The notes below the pieces were generated by a model. It saw only the letters and a list, made by a program, of their open reading frames with translations. It was not told where the DNA came from and searched no databases. Position numbers and translations under genes: made by a program. 14,882 nt of DNA from Nitrospira sp. (GTDB lineage: Bacteria > Nitrospirota > Nitrospiria > Nitrospirales > Nitrospiraceae): the NCBI GenBank assembly GCA_020697375.1, contig JAJFBJ010000109.1, positions 1 to 14,882 on the forward strand, given 5' to 3'. Shown here piece by piece: positions 1 through 6,136 of the stretch (the first letter of the stretch is position 1; every line of letters begins with the position of its first letter).

Positions 1-90
1 CTAAAACAGGGCCACTGTTCGCGATGTGGACAACTTGCACAGGTCATTTACAACGACCGCAAGAAGGTTCCGAATGACGCCGATGCGTGA
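1..90 (+). CDS. C-terminal end of a small Cys-containing protein (partial)
   Basis: The window opens inside an open frame that reads LKQGHCSRCGQLAQVIYNDR and continues for nine residues to a TGA at 88-90. The C-x2-CG motif (CSRCG) is half of a typical zinc ribbon or knuckle, so a small metal-binding protein is possible. The start lies outside the window and the family cannot be named. Repeat copy 1 begins about 60 bases downstream on the same strand. Only 29 codons are visible, so an accidental open frame is a real alternative. Confidence 0.35.
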   Translation, partial: LKQGHCSRCGQLAQVIYNDRKKVPNDADA

Positions 91-148
91 GGATCTGTTC
101 GCGCTAAAAGCGAAGTCGGTCCACTCGTACTGGTCCACTGGAATCTGA

Positions 149-250
149 CCTCCTTTTTTATTTTCTCAAAAAAAGAGAGCCCTAATGCGCGGGTCCCATG
201 TAAGCCTGTTCGGTACGGGATAAAAGTCTCGCAAGGCTATCCCCCTGGGC
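149..250 (+). repeat. Structured intergenic repeat, copy 1 of 5
   Basis: This is the first of five related elements, all in plus orientation. It has a T-run/A-run hairpin (about 150-178), then a CCC...GGG stem (180-193) around an eight-base loop, then a block reading GTAAGCCTGTTCGG and, about 20 bases on, CGCAAGGCTATCCCCC. AGCCT can pair with the downstream AGGCT, and GGGATA between them can pair with TATCCC beyond, which would form a pseudoknot. No reading frame is conserved among copies, so a structured RNA or small non-autonomous mobile element is more likely than a gene. I do not recognise it as a named riboswitch or ribozyme. Confidence 0.75.
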
Positions 251-1048
251 GTCGGCGAGTTTGCGAATGGCAAGCTTGCCCGCGTGAGCGCAGATCGTCT
301 CGCGCAACGTACAGGCTGTACAAATCCCATGTTTCCCTGTTAAGGCCTACACGGGTGTCAGCTAGCGAACCGGCGGTTGCACGCCGCGTTTCCCGCATTC
401 GGCATGCGTGCATGGGCATCGGCTACCTGGCGGGGGCGGCGGAGCTTGCTCGCATTCATCGCTGCAAAAATGAGCTGTGGACGCAAGCTTGGCAGGTACA
501 GGCCTGTTGCCCGCAGTTCTTCGGGTAATTAATCGTAGGGCTTGGTGTGGCCATAGCGTTAGCTATCGCAAGGCAAGCGCCATGATGAAATTAAGCTCGC
601 ACCGTCAAGGCAGAAGCCAGGCTGCGGCTTGACGACCCCCTGAGCGAATCTGTGCCGAGCTGCGCCTCATCGCGTCGTGTCGCCTTTAGGAGGCTCCGTC
701 TCGCCATTAACCGCCGCAGCATAACTCACTTGTCCGAAGGGGGCCGCATCGAGCGAATACCCCTTCACTCTGTAAACCTGCCAGCGGGCTGTCGTGCCGT
801 GTGAGAGCCGTGAGCCACTCAGGGAACGATTCCTCCGGGGCGGCTCTGTGCCATGAAAAGGGCCAGTTTTTTCCGATGCGTGGACCAACCTGGTGCATCA
901 CTTCTAAACTGATCAAGATTGACCAGCCAGCCTACGACTCTCACGGTACACTGGTTCTTGGCAGGTTGATCGACCCATGGGCCGTACGGTGTTAGGCGGT
1001 CCTCACCCTCTCAACTCCCAGTGATACCATGGAGCGGCGAGTTCATTG
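251..1048. other. Stretch without a convincing gene
   Basis: About 800 bases lie between repeat copy 1 and the RRM gene. Several overlapping open frames exist on both strands, including minus-strand frames of 60-73 codons at 237-419 and 667-888. None has a good ribosome binding site or a recognisable domain, and their composition looks random, so they are not called. An imperfect hairpin with CGTCAAG/CTTGACG arms lies near 603-634. One member of a short direct repeat lies at 963-982. The region may be decayed coding DNA. Confidence 0.5.
963..982 (+). repeat. Short direct repeat flanking the RRM gene, left copy
   Basis: The block AGGTTGATCGACCCATGGGC recurs with small changes at 1358-1378 (AGGTTGACCGACCCAG, then AGGGC). 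The first 16 bases differ at two positions. The two copies bracket the RRM gene. They could be a duplicated regulatory site or relics of an insertion; nothing in the sequence decides between these. Confidence 0.4.
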
Positions 1049-1336
1049 ATGTGTCCCGAAGCAAATCGGAGCGGGATGTTGTTCATTGAAGGCCTGGACA
1101 TCTCGTGCAGCGTGGAAGGGTTGAAGGAACTGTTTGGTCCATTCGGTACCGTCCTCTGGTCTCGGCTGATCGTGGACACGAATGGGCACTCCTTCTGCTT
1201 CGGGTACGTACAGATGTCAACCCGCCCTGAATCGCTCGCGGCCATTGCGGGACTCAATGGAACCACCGTTTTTGAGAAGATCTTACGCGTCATCTCATCC
1301 TCTTATAGCTATGAAGAGCTGCGGGACAAGCCCTGA
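1049..1336 (+). CDS. RRM-domain RNA-binding protein
   Basis: This encodes a 95-residue protein made essentially of one RNA recognition motif. The RNP2 strand is LFIEGL (residues 11-16) and the RNP1 strand is FCFGYVQM (49-56), each with the aromatic residues that usually stack on RNA bases. The segment SVEGLKELFGPFGTV matches helix 1 and the following turn. Small single-RRM proteins of this kind are known in cyanobacteria and many other bacteria, usually as cytoplasmic RNA binders linked to stress or cold. Start choice is uncertain. ATG 1049 has GGAG 14 bases upstream and is preceded directly by an in-frame TTG. ATG 1076 has GGAG four bases upstream and would begin just before RNP2. RNP1 has Phe and Cys where Arg/Lys and Gly are usual. 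Confidence 0.85.
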   Translation: MCPEANRSGMLFIEGLDISCSVEGLKELFGPFGTVLWSRLIVDTNGHSFCFGYVQMSTRPESLAAIAGLNGTTVFEKILRVISSSYSYEELRDKP

Positions 1337-1357
1337 CATACGGCATCTGTCCTAGGG

Positions 1358-1378
1358 AGGTTGACCGACCCAGAGGGC
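1358..1378 (+). repeat. Short direct repeat flanking the RRM gene, right copy
   Basis: This is the right partner of the block at 963-982. It begins 21 bases after the RRM stop codon and 36 bases before the next start codon, so it could be part of that gene's leader. Confidence 0.4.
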
Positions 1379-1413
1379 GGACAAGGCAAGGCGTAGCCAG
1401 TGGAGGTGCCCGA

Positions 1414-1644
1414 ATGAGCCAGCAGACCCATTTCCACTATAAAGGGTATCGAGCACAAGTCTGGGCTACCGAGCGGCCCGATGGTGGATGGGTGCCCCAT
1501 GGCAAGGTCACCAGAAGGGTCGGCGAACGGGATCTAGTGCATGCCACAGCGGGCCACTCATCTCGTACCTTGCCGACGAAAGCGGAAGCCGAGACAATCG
1601 CGAAAGTAACGGTCCAGAAATACATCGATGAACAAGGGGCATGA
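1414..1644 (+). CDS. Small conserved-looking protein of unknown function
   Basis: This is a 76-residue soluble protein with no signal peptide or membrane segment. A strong ribosome binding site, GGAGGTG, lies six bases before the ATG, which supports both the gene and its start. The N-terminal half reads YKGYRAQVWATERPDGGWVP, a pattern of beta strands with a GG turn found in several small uncharacterised bacterial families. The C-terminal part (TKAEAETIAKVTVQKYIDEQ) is predicted helical. It follows the RRM gene on the same strand and could share its transcript. I cannot assign a function. Confidence 0.7.
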   Translation: MSQQTHFHYKGYRAQVWATERPDGGWVPHGKVTRRVGERDLVHATAGHSSRTLPTKAEAETIAKVTVQKYIDEQGA

Positions 1645-1824
1645 CACCTACCGACGCATCATTGACGCTCCCTTGGCGGGCTGTGGAGGGACAACTACGC
1701 CGACTGGCATTTTATCCTTCCCGCATTCCCGTCAGTCCTGCGTGTGTTCCCGACATCGGCTGGTTCTCTCAAGCATCCTGTCATGAGTCATCTTCCGTGC
1801 GTCTGCAAAGGAGCCTGAGATCAT

Positions 1825-1853
1825 CGTTTCATGGTATGGCCCGTCATGAAACG
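1825..1853 (+). promoter_or_regulatory. Perfect 9-bp dyad upstream of exported protein A
   Basis: The arms CGTTTCATG and CATGAAACG flank an 11-base spacer, GTATGGCCCGT. The dyad ends 36 bases before the start codon of the exported protein. The paralogous gene at 6137 carries the same arrangement at 6078-6102. There the inner arm base pair changes from G-C to A-T on both sides while the spacer core ATGGCCCG stays the same. No T-run follows, so it is not a simple terminator. It is probably an operator or a 5'-leader hairpin. Confidence 0.7.
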
Positions 1854-1889
1854 CCAACCACGCGGCCAACACCAAATGAGGTATATGTT

Positions 1890-2177
1890 ATGATGACTCC
1901 GCTATCCGTAAGACGGTCGATCCTTCTCCCATCCGCCCTCTTGCTCACTTCAACCTTGTCGCCCTTCTCCGCTTCCGCCGCCGATGGACAGGTGAAAGGA
2001 GCCGTAATTCCAGCCCCAGCGCCAAAGATTGCATCCGGTGCAGTGGAAGACTCACTCAAAGCGTGTCTTGCTAGAATTCCCGAGAAGGCCAGTGTGGGGC
2101 AGCGTATGCTCGCTGAGCGTACATGCCAGGGTGAGGATGGGACCAGAAAAACTATGAACAATGCCCCTCAGTTCTAG
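1890..2177 (+). CDS. Small exported two-cysteine protein, paralogue A
   Basis: This encodes 95 residues. Residues 1-31 form a Sec-type signal peptide: basic VRRS, then a hydrophobic core ILLPSALLLTSTL, then SASA-A before DGQ. The mature part carries a block nearly identical to paralogue B at 6137: SGAVEDSLKACLARIP and KASVGQRMLAERTCQGE. Two cysteines (C59, C79) could form a disulfide in the periplasm. The family is not one I can name. A longer open frame runs back to 1641. The ATG at 1890 is preferred because the TGAGGT site, the upstream dyad and the start region are shared with paralogue B, and because only this start gives an N-terminal signal peptide. Confidence 0.8.
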   Translation: MMTPLSVRRSILLPSALLLTSTLSPFSASAADGQVKGAVIPAPAPKIASGAVEDSLKACLARIPEKASVGQRMLAERTCQGEDGTRKTMNNAPQF

Positions 2178-2590
2178 GGGCTGAGCCAGCCTGAGGCAAC
2201 CCAAACGCGGGCTTTGCTCAAGCGTGCGAATGGATTGTCTCTGTATTTCAGAGCATCGAAATGGTACCCCTATCGTGGATGAGATAGCTTCCCTATCTGA
2301 CCATCCGGCAGGTTTACGAGCTTCATTGGTTGCCAATAAAATCGATGAAAGCTCCCCGTGCAAGGTCTAGCTTATTCCCACAATTCGGTCATGCATAATG
2401 ACTGCGCACTGTTCCATAAGCATGTTTTAAGGTGCTGCTAATAGGCCGCTCATCTCTGGAGGCTATATTTAGAAACACTGAGAGGCATGTAAAGGCAGGT
2501 GCACTATGGGACTACTCAAACAATGACATTCTTCCGATGTCCACTGGGGGATGTTATTTCGAGTCGTCAGGGGCGACAATATCTCGTGCG
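2178..2590. other. Intergenic stretch with relic of the duplicated module
   Basis: The first part (about 2189-2203, TGAGGCAACCCAA) matches the sequence just after paralogue B, so the duplication extends past the stop codon. The CsbD-like gene that follows B is absent here. The remainder shows no convincing gene; a plus frame at 2432-2614 overlaps the end of the Crp gene and lacks a ribosome binding site. Confidence 0.5.
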
Positions 2591-3244
2591 CTAATCATGC
2601 AAGACGACGTTTAACAATGAGCTGTGGACCTGTAGTGTCCCGTTATACTCAATAAATCCCAGTTGCCTGAATTTGTTCATAAAGAAATTCACACGAGGGC
2701 GTGTGGTGCCGATCATATCGGCCAGCATTTCTTGGGTGACATGAGGAATCGTGGGCTGCGGTTTCCCCTTCTTCCCAAAATTAGCCAGCAATAGCAGTAC
2801 TCTCGCCAACCTCTTCTCGCTCGAATTGAACAACTGATCCACTAGATCCTCTTCGACCCGCATGCTATGAGAGAGGACATATTTCAGAAAGAGCTCAGAG
2901 AAGCTCGGCTCGTTCTGTAGGACTTGAGTCATTTTCGCTTTGGTGATGCGTACCAATGACACCTGATCCATGACCGTCGCGTTCATACTCTGCACAGTAT
3001 GTCCCGAAAGACACTGTTCGCCGAAGAAGTGTTCCTTTTTTAACACGGCAACCACCGCTTCCTTACCTTGGGGAGACAGAACGGAAAGTTTGACTGTTCC
3101 CTTTTGGATATAGAAGACGAAATCGGCCGGATCCCCCTGCGAGAACACCCTCTGTTTCGGCAGATACGATAAAAGTTTCTTGCCCGGACCTGTAGTAGTG
3201 AGGAATGACTGAGAGCTGAAAGTTGTACGTGGTTTACGTGCCAT
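2591..3244 (-). CDS. Crp/Fnr family transcriptional regulator 1
   Basis: This is a 217-residue regulator. Residues about 22-110 form a cyclic-nucleotide-binding-like beta barrel (FSQGDPADFVFYIQKGTVKL, then FFGE at 73-76). A dimerisation helix covers about 112-145, and a winged helix follows at about 148-205 (TQEMLADMIGTTRPRVNFFM). There is no N-terminal cysteine cluster, so it is not an oxygen-sensing Fnr. The position matching the phosphate-binding arginine of Crp appears to be Gln (Q85), which argues against classical cAMP binding. It aligns without gaps with regulator 2 at 10051-10704. The receiver protein at 3470-3904 lies upstream on the same strand. A near-consensus TATAAT lies 25 bases before the ATG. 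Confidence 0.93.
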   Translation of the reverse strand: MARKPRTTFSSQSFLTTTGPGKKLLSYLPKQRVFSQGDPADFVFYIQKGTVKLSVLSPQGKEAVVAVLKKEHFFGEQCLSGHTVQSMNATVMDQVSLVRITKAKMTQVLQNEPSFSELFLKYVLSHSMRVEEDLVDQLFNSSEKRLARVLLLLANFGKKGKPQPTIPHVTQEMLADMIGTTRPRVNFFMNKFRQLGFIEYNGTLQVHSSLLNVVLHD

Positions 3245-3268
3245 GTTTTCGCTCGAAGAGAGTGGTTA

Positions 3269-3274
3269 ATTATA
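3269..3274 (-). promoter_or_regulatory. Candidate -10 box for Crp/Fnr regulator 1
   Basis: On the minus strand this reads TATAAT, 24 bases upstream of the start codon. No good -35 hexamer lies 16-18 bases further up, which would suit a promoter that needs an activator. A TTGACA exists but is 29 bases away, too far for a standard promoter. Confidence 0.4.
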
Positions 3275-3302
3275 GGACAACATTTTACAACGATCGTGTG
3301 GC

Positions 3303-3327
3303 GTGTCAAAGAGGACATCTCTGACAC
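3303..3327. promoter_or_regulatory. Interrupted dyad upstream of Crp/Fnr regulator 1
   Basis: Arms GTGTCA and TGACAC enclose a smaller GAG/CTC pair, with a two-base bulge. The dyad sits about 30-60 bases upstream of the candidate -10 box, where activator sites usually lie. It could bind the Crp protein itself or another dimer, or fold as a hairpin in a longer leader. Confidence 0.4.
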
Positions 3328-3372
3328 ATTCTTCTCATCAGCGATATTCCTTGTTTTTTATAAAAGAGGCCC

Positions 3373-3387
3373 TTGCATCTGATGCAA
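3373..3387. promoter_or_regulatory. Perfect 15-bp palindrome TTGCATC-T-GATGCAA
   Basis: Seven-base arms flank a single central base. It lies between the receiver gene (upstream) and the Crp gene (downstream) on the minus strand. The TTG...CAA ends resemble Fnr/Crp-type half sites, but the spacing is shorter than the usual TTGAT-N4-ATCAA. A terminator reading is possible on the minus strand, since a CTCTTTT tract follows after a short gap. Confidence 0.45.
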
Positions 3388-3469
3388 TAGGCTCACTGAG
3401 ATGTCCCGGCTGGAAGAAGAGTATATCCGCTGGTGGGTAACAAGGATCTCGACTGCGCCAGAGTTTCTT

Positions 3470-3904
3470 TTAATCAAACTCCTGGGTTGTCATCGGCGTT
3501 CCCCTAATCATACCAATAATAAGACGGGGGAGTTGATGCACACAGTCCTTGGAAAGAAAAGCCGACGACCCAGCTGCCTTCATAGCATCCTGTGTGAAGA
3601 TGTCATCGTTTAAGGACACCCCGATCACGCAGACCTGAGGCAAGATTTGCTTAATGCGTCGCGTCGCCTCCACTCCCTCAAGAAGAGGCATTTTCACGTC
3701 CATGATCACGACCTGTGGCGCAAGTGAGTGCACCAGATCAATGGCCGCCCTGCCATCTCCTGCCTCGCCCACCACGATGAAGTCCGCGAACTTTTCCAGG
3801 GTTTCACGGATTGCTGTGCGGAATGGCACAAAGTCATCAACGAGGAGAATGGGAATTGGTCCTGAACGCAGTGCTAGGGTTGTATTCAACAGTGTCGTAT
3901 CCAA
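3470..3904 (-). CDS. Receiver-only response regulator 1
   Basis: This 144-residue protein is one complete receiver domain with no output domain. The acidic pair is D23-D24 (ILLVDD), the phosphoacceptor is D69 (VVIMDVKMP), the switch Ser is S97 (GVSLNDD) and the conserved lysine is K119 (LSKD). The pattern GEAGDGRAAIDLV and the LPRLI helix are typical of NarL-type receivers that have lost their HTH. The start is TTG, supported by GAGGTG four bases upstream. No ATG is available before the domain. Such proteins relay phosphate or bind partner proteins. The Crp gene lies downstream with a 225-base gap that holds its own promoter-like signals. Confidence 0.93.
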   Translation of the reverse strand: MDTTLLNTTLALRSGPIPILLVDDFVPFRTAIRETLEKFADFIVVGEAGDGRAAIDLVHSLAPQVVIMDVKMPLLEGVEATRRIKQILPQVCVIGVSLNDDIFTQDAMKAAGSSAFLSKDCVHQLPRLIIGMIRGTPMTTQEFD

Positions 3905-4127
3905 TAGTCACCTCAGAAGTTTCGATCGGATGCCTCATTTTCTCTTCTTTCCCCGGTTCTGTCTGTTCAAAACAAGACGTTCCTATAAGCATGCGTCGGG
4001 TCTTTTCTGCGCTCACCAGATTCTCCCGCGTATTCCTATCGAGAATGGGCACGAGAGTGTTTCCTAGGGTAGGTTTTTCGGGACAATGTATGGCTGCATC
4101 AAGGAGATTCCTCAGCAGACCCGACAT
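3905..4127. other. Intergenic stretch upstream of receiver 1
   Basis: This should contain the promoter of the minus-strand receiver gene. A minus-strand open frame (3837-4127) crosses it and overlaps the receiver start. It has no recognisable domain and is not called. Confidence 0.4.
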
Positions 4128-4232
4128 CCTCCCCCTTTTTGTTTTTTGAAAAAATAACTCGACCCTAACCGTTGGGTCCTATGCATGCCTCTTTGGGGTA
4201 CGAGATAGCGCCGTAAGGCTCTCCCCCCAGGA
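4128..4232 (+). repeat. Structured intergenic repeat, copy 2 of 5
   Basis: This copy has the T-run/A-run hairpin (about 4136-4156). It also has the best version of the second stem, GACCC (4161-4165) paired with GGGTC (4174-4178) around the loop TAACCGTT. The block ATGCATGCCTCTTTGGGG follows, then GTAAGGCTCTCCCCCC. GAGA can pair with TCTC in the 3' half, and GCC-GTAA-GGC can form a local hairpin. It diverges from copies 4 and 5 in sequence but keeps their layout. Confidence 0.7.
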
Positions 4233-4394
4233 GGTGCGCTGAACAGGTGTTATTACAGTGTTAGTAAGAGAGGCAAATGGGCATGGCTCGGTCTAAAGAG
4301 AGGCAAGCTCCAATGAACCGGATGCGCGGGATTCTAAGCTGGCAGGGCAGGGGAGGCCAAGCATTCAATGACTTGAGCGTCCCCTTTCCACTGA

Positions 4395-4439
4395 TTCGTA
4401 AACCGCAGGTCGGTGATTCGATTCCACTCGCCGGCTCCA
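4395..4439 (+). pseudogene. 3' half of a tRNA-Thr(CGT), with CCA end
   Basis: These 45 bases fit tRNA positions 32-76 exactly. The anticodon loop is TTCGTAA (anticodon CGT), then anticodon-stem 3' strand ACCGC, variable loop AGGTC, T arm GGTGA-TTCGATT-CCACT, acceptor 3' strand CGCCGGC, discriminator T and encoded CCA. The T stem has an A-C mismatch and a G-T pair. The bases before position 32 (ACTGA) do not pair with ACCGC, and no D arm or acceptor 5' strand is found upstream. It is therefore a fragment. The 3' halves of tRNA genes are common attachment sites for integrative elements, so this may be an att relic. Decayed toxin-antitoxin genes follow at once. Confidence 0.7.
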
Positions 4440-4471
4440 GAAACGGTTACTCAGTCAGTGAGGAACTCGTC

Positions 4472-4699
4472 ATGGATGATCGTATCGTTGTCGACCCAAA
4501 AATCTGCAGTGGCAAGTGGCAAGCCCACAATTCGCGGCACCCGCATTATGGTTAAGAACATTCTCGGCATGGTGGCCGGTGGCTACACCATGGCCCGGAT
4601 CATCGACGCGTACCCCGAATTGACCAACGACGATGTTACCGCAGCGCGGGAGTATGCCGCGAGGTGATTGACGAAGAGAAAGTCATTCCGCGTGCCTGA
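4472..4699 (+). pseudogene. Frameshifted DUF433 antitoxin gene
   Basis: The start reads MDDRIVVDPKICSGK and is then thrown out of frame by a 7-base tandem duplication, GTGGCAA GTGGCAA at 4509-4522. Removing one copy restores ICSGKPTIRGTRIMV, the hallmark of DUF433. The rest (ILGMVAGGYTMARIIDAYPE, LTNDDVTAAREYAA) also fits. A second lesion near 4662 sends the frame to an early stop; in another frame the usual end, EVIDEEKVIPRA, continues to TGA 4697-4699. DUF433 proteins are small HTH-type antitoxins that repress their own operon and neutralise a DUF5615 PIN-like toxin. GAGGAA lies six bases before the ATG. Two lesions make this a pseudogene. Confidence 0.88.
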
Positions 4700-4990
4700 C
4701 CGCCTGCCCATTCTTCTCGACCAAAATGTTCCCCAAGCCCTCGCTTCTTGGCTGATGTTGTGAAGCCCACGTGGGTCGTCTTCCACACGGGCGATGTTGG
4801 ATTGTCAGGGAAGGCCGATGAAGAGGTCTTTGCCTGGGCGCAGCAATAGGCCGCCGTCATCGTGACCTTCGATGAAGACCTCGCCGATGGCCGTTCCTTT
4901 CCGGACCTTTGGGCTAAGTGCAGGGAGGCAAATTATGCTGTCAGCCCACTCTGGCAAAGTTGGCGTTCGCCTGATCCCGAAACAGCCTTT
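4692..4990 (+). pseudogene. Decayed DUF5615 PIN-like toxin gene
   Basis: A GTG start at 4692 overlaps the antitoxin stop, the usual coupled arrangement. The first frame reads VPDRLPILLDQNVPQALASW and then stops. A second frame resumes with KPTWVVFHTGDVGLSGKADE and EVFAWAQQ, meets an in-frame TAG (4848-4850), and continues AAVIVTFDEDLADGRSFP. A third frame gives HSGKVGVRLIPKQPF, which resembles the family's HAGVIRLR tail. DUF5615 toxins are PIN-like ribonucleases; the LLDQN and TFDED acidic motifs are still visible. At least two frameshifts and one stop show that it is not functional. The end is approximate because it merges into repeat copy 3. Confidence 0.85.
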
Positions 4991-5100
4991 TATTATTTTT
5001 TAGAAAAAACACAACCCTCACACGCGGGTCCTATGTATGCCTGTTTGGAATACGAGATGTCCAACCATTCAAAGTGCTATCGCAGGGCTACGTCTCGCTC
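4901..5100 (+). repeat. Structured intergenic repeat, copy 3 of 5, with extended 5' flank
   Basis: The core runs about 4985-5100. It has a T-run/A-run hairpin, then ACCC...GGGT around TCACACGC, then CTATGTATGCCTGTTTGG. In the 3' half CGAGA can pair with TCTCG across a longer insert. Upstream homology with copy 5 covers about 4901-4998 and includes a 21-base exact match at 4971-4991 (copy 5: 14604-14624). This shared flank also encodes RLIPKQPF in both places, the probable toxin tail. It is unclear whether the flank belongs to the repeat or marks a shared ancestral insertion site. Confidence 0.7.
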
Positions 5101-5158
5101 AGCCTGGAGCCAATGCTGAAGATTGGCGCCCTCATGGCGATCCCCCGCCTCGTAGAGT

Positions 5159-5584
5159 TCATGGGCGCGTTGTGCGATGGCCGCGTGAATCGGTCGGGCG
5201 TGCAGTTGGGGCACGCTCCTGTAGGCACGACTTGACCATGGATAGCAGGGGTCCAAGGTCGTACCGCCCGTTGATTTTGACAGGGGCTTTCACGACACAA
5301 TCCACTCCGCTCGCATTTGCCTCCGTGAGGACGGATACCATAGACGGCGACGATAAGACGATGGTTCTCTCTACATAGCCGCGATCACGGATCAACTTCA
5401 ATTCGTCCGGTCCGCTGGGCTGAGACAAGTGCAGATCTAGGATGATGAGGCTAGGCTGAGCGTCCTCGACCATGGTGAGTATGTTCTCTCGATGCGCCGG
5501 GATGGCGACCTCGTGGCCGCGTTGCTCAAGGGCCTCGCTTAGTTGTTCTCTGAGTTCACTGTTCTGCGTGAGAAGCATGATCAT
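5159..5584 (-). CDS. Receiver-only response regulator 2 (atypical)
   Basis: This 141-residue protein has one receiver-like domain. The phosphoacceptor is D50 (SLIILDLHLSQPSG), the switch residues are S78/S79 (TIVLSSP) and the lysine is K99 (CVVKAP). The N-terminus reads MIMLLTQNSELREQL, so the acidic pair that normally binds magnesium at the end of strand 1 is missing (TQN in its place). Phosphorylation may therefore be weak or absent. Residues 124-141 are a basic, Arg/Thr-rich tail with no known domain. The start is ATG, with a weak GAAAGG site upstream. It diverges from the small gene at 5767, so their promoters probably share the 180-base gap. Confidence 0.8.
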   Translation of the reverse strand: MIMLLTQNSELREQLSEALEQRGHEVAIPAHRENILTMVEDAQPSLIILDLHLSQPSGPDELKLIRDRGYVERTIVLSSPSMVSVLTEANASGVDCVVKAPVKINGRYDLGPLLSMVKSCLQERAPTARPTDSRGHRTTRP

Positions 5585-5766
5585 GATGGCGGCCTTTCAA
5601 GGACGTTGGGAGCGACTCTGCTGTGGGTTGTGACACGCCTCCGGGTACGATGAAACATTCTGCGCTCGAAGCTATTTACAAACTGAGCAATAGTGACCAG
5701 CCAAGCCGCGGCTCAGGGTGTAGCCTAGAGTTGTGGGGATCGCTGGCCTAGTGGGGAGATGCAGCC

Positions 5767-5970
5767 ATGACACGCAATCGCGCTATCGGGGATCGGATTT
5801 TCGAGGCGATCAGCCGGGCTCCGGGAGGTCGTTTGGACGACTTGGTGGCGCTCTTCCCAGAGTTGACGTGGGACCAAGTGCTTCAGGAAGTCAATCAGCT
5901 GCGCTTGGGCCATCGATTATTGATGATCGCGAACGGTCAGGGATCCTTTGTTGTTTGCCCCGCGGGCTAG
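5767..5970 (+). CDS. Small winged-helix-like protein
   Basis: This encodes 67 residues. GGGGAG lies eight bases before the ATG. The sequence RIFEAISRAPGGRLDDLVAL, then FPELTWDQVLQEVNQLRLGH, then RLLMIANGQGSFVV has the helix-turn-helix plus beta-wing layout of minimal winged-helix proteins. No membrane segment or metal motif is seen. It could be a small DNA-binding regulator or a protein-binding adaptor. It stands alone on the plus strand, divergent from receiver 2. Fold assignment is by pattern only. Confidence 0.65.
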   Translation: MTRNRAIGDRIFEAISRAPGGRLDDLVALFPELTWDQVLQEVNQLRLGHRLLMIANGQGSFVVCPAG

Positions 5971-6077
5971 GCGGTCTATGGGCGGCTCCAGGGTGCCTAT
6001 TGCCGTGAATCACCTTCCTTCTGCCCGCACGTGAACGCGTGGTTGTGCGAATCTATCTCAAAAGTAAGTTGTATGCG

Positions 6078-6102
6078 TTTCATAGAATGGCCCGCTATGA
6101 AA
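6078..6102 (+). promoter_or_regulatory. 7-bp dyad upstream of exported protein B
   Basis: Arms TTTCATA and TATGAAA flank GAATGGCCCGC. It ends 34 bases before the start codon. Compared with the dyad at 1825-1853 the innermost pair is A-T instead of G-C, while the spacer core ATGGCCCG is unchanged. The paired substitution suggests that the symmetry itself is maintained. Confidence 0.7.
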
Positions 6103-6136
6103 GGTAAACATGCGGCCACGAATTGAGGTGCATGTT

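Noticed and set aside
237..888. Minus-strand ORFs of 60-73 codons left of the RRM gene
   Set aside because: No ribosome binding site, no recognisable domain, and open frames on the opposite strand of similar length; expected by chance at this GC content.
149..1000. Integron cassette array, with the repeats as attC sites
   Set aside because: The repeats share orientation and contain TAAC, and GTTAGGC occurs near 989-995, but no copy has paired RYYYAAC and GTTRRRY ends, there is no integrase, and the material between copies is multi-gene and in both directions.
1641..2177. 178-residue protein starting at ATG 1641
   Set aside because: Dyad, ribosome binding site and signal peptide all point to the start at 1890, as in the paralogue at 6137.
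3837..4127. 96-codon minus-strand frame upstream of receiver 1
   Set aside because: It overlaps the well-supported TTG start of the receiver gene and has no domain; likely a chance frame in the promoter region.
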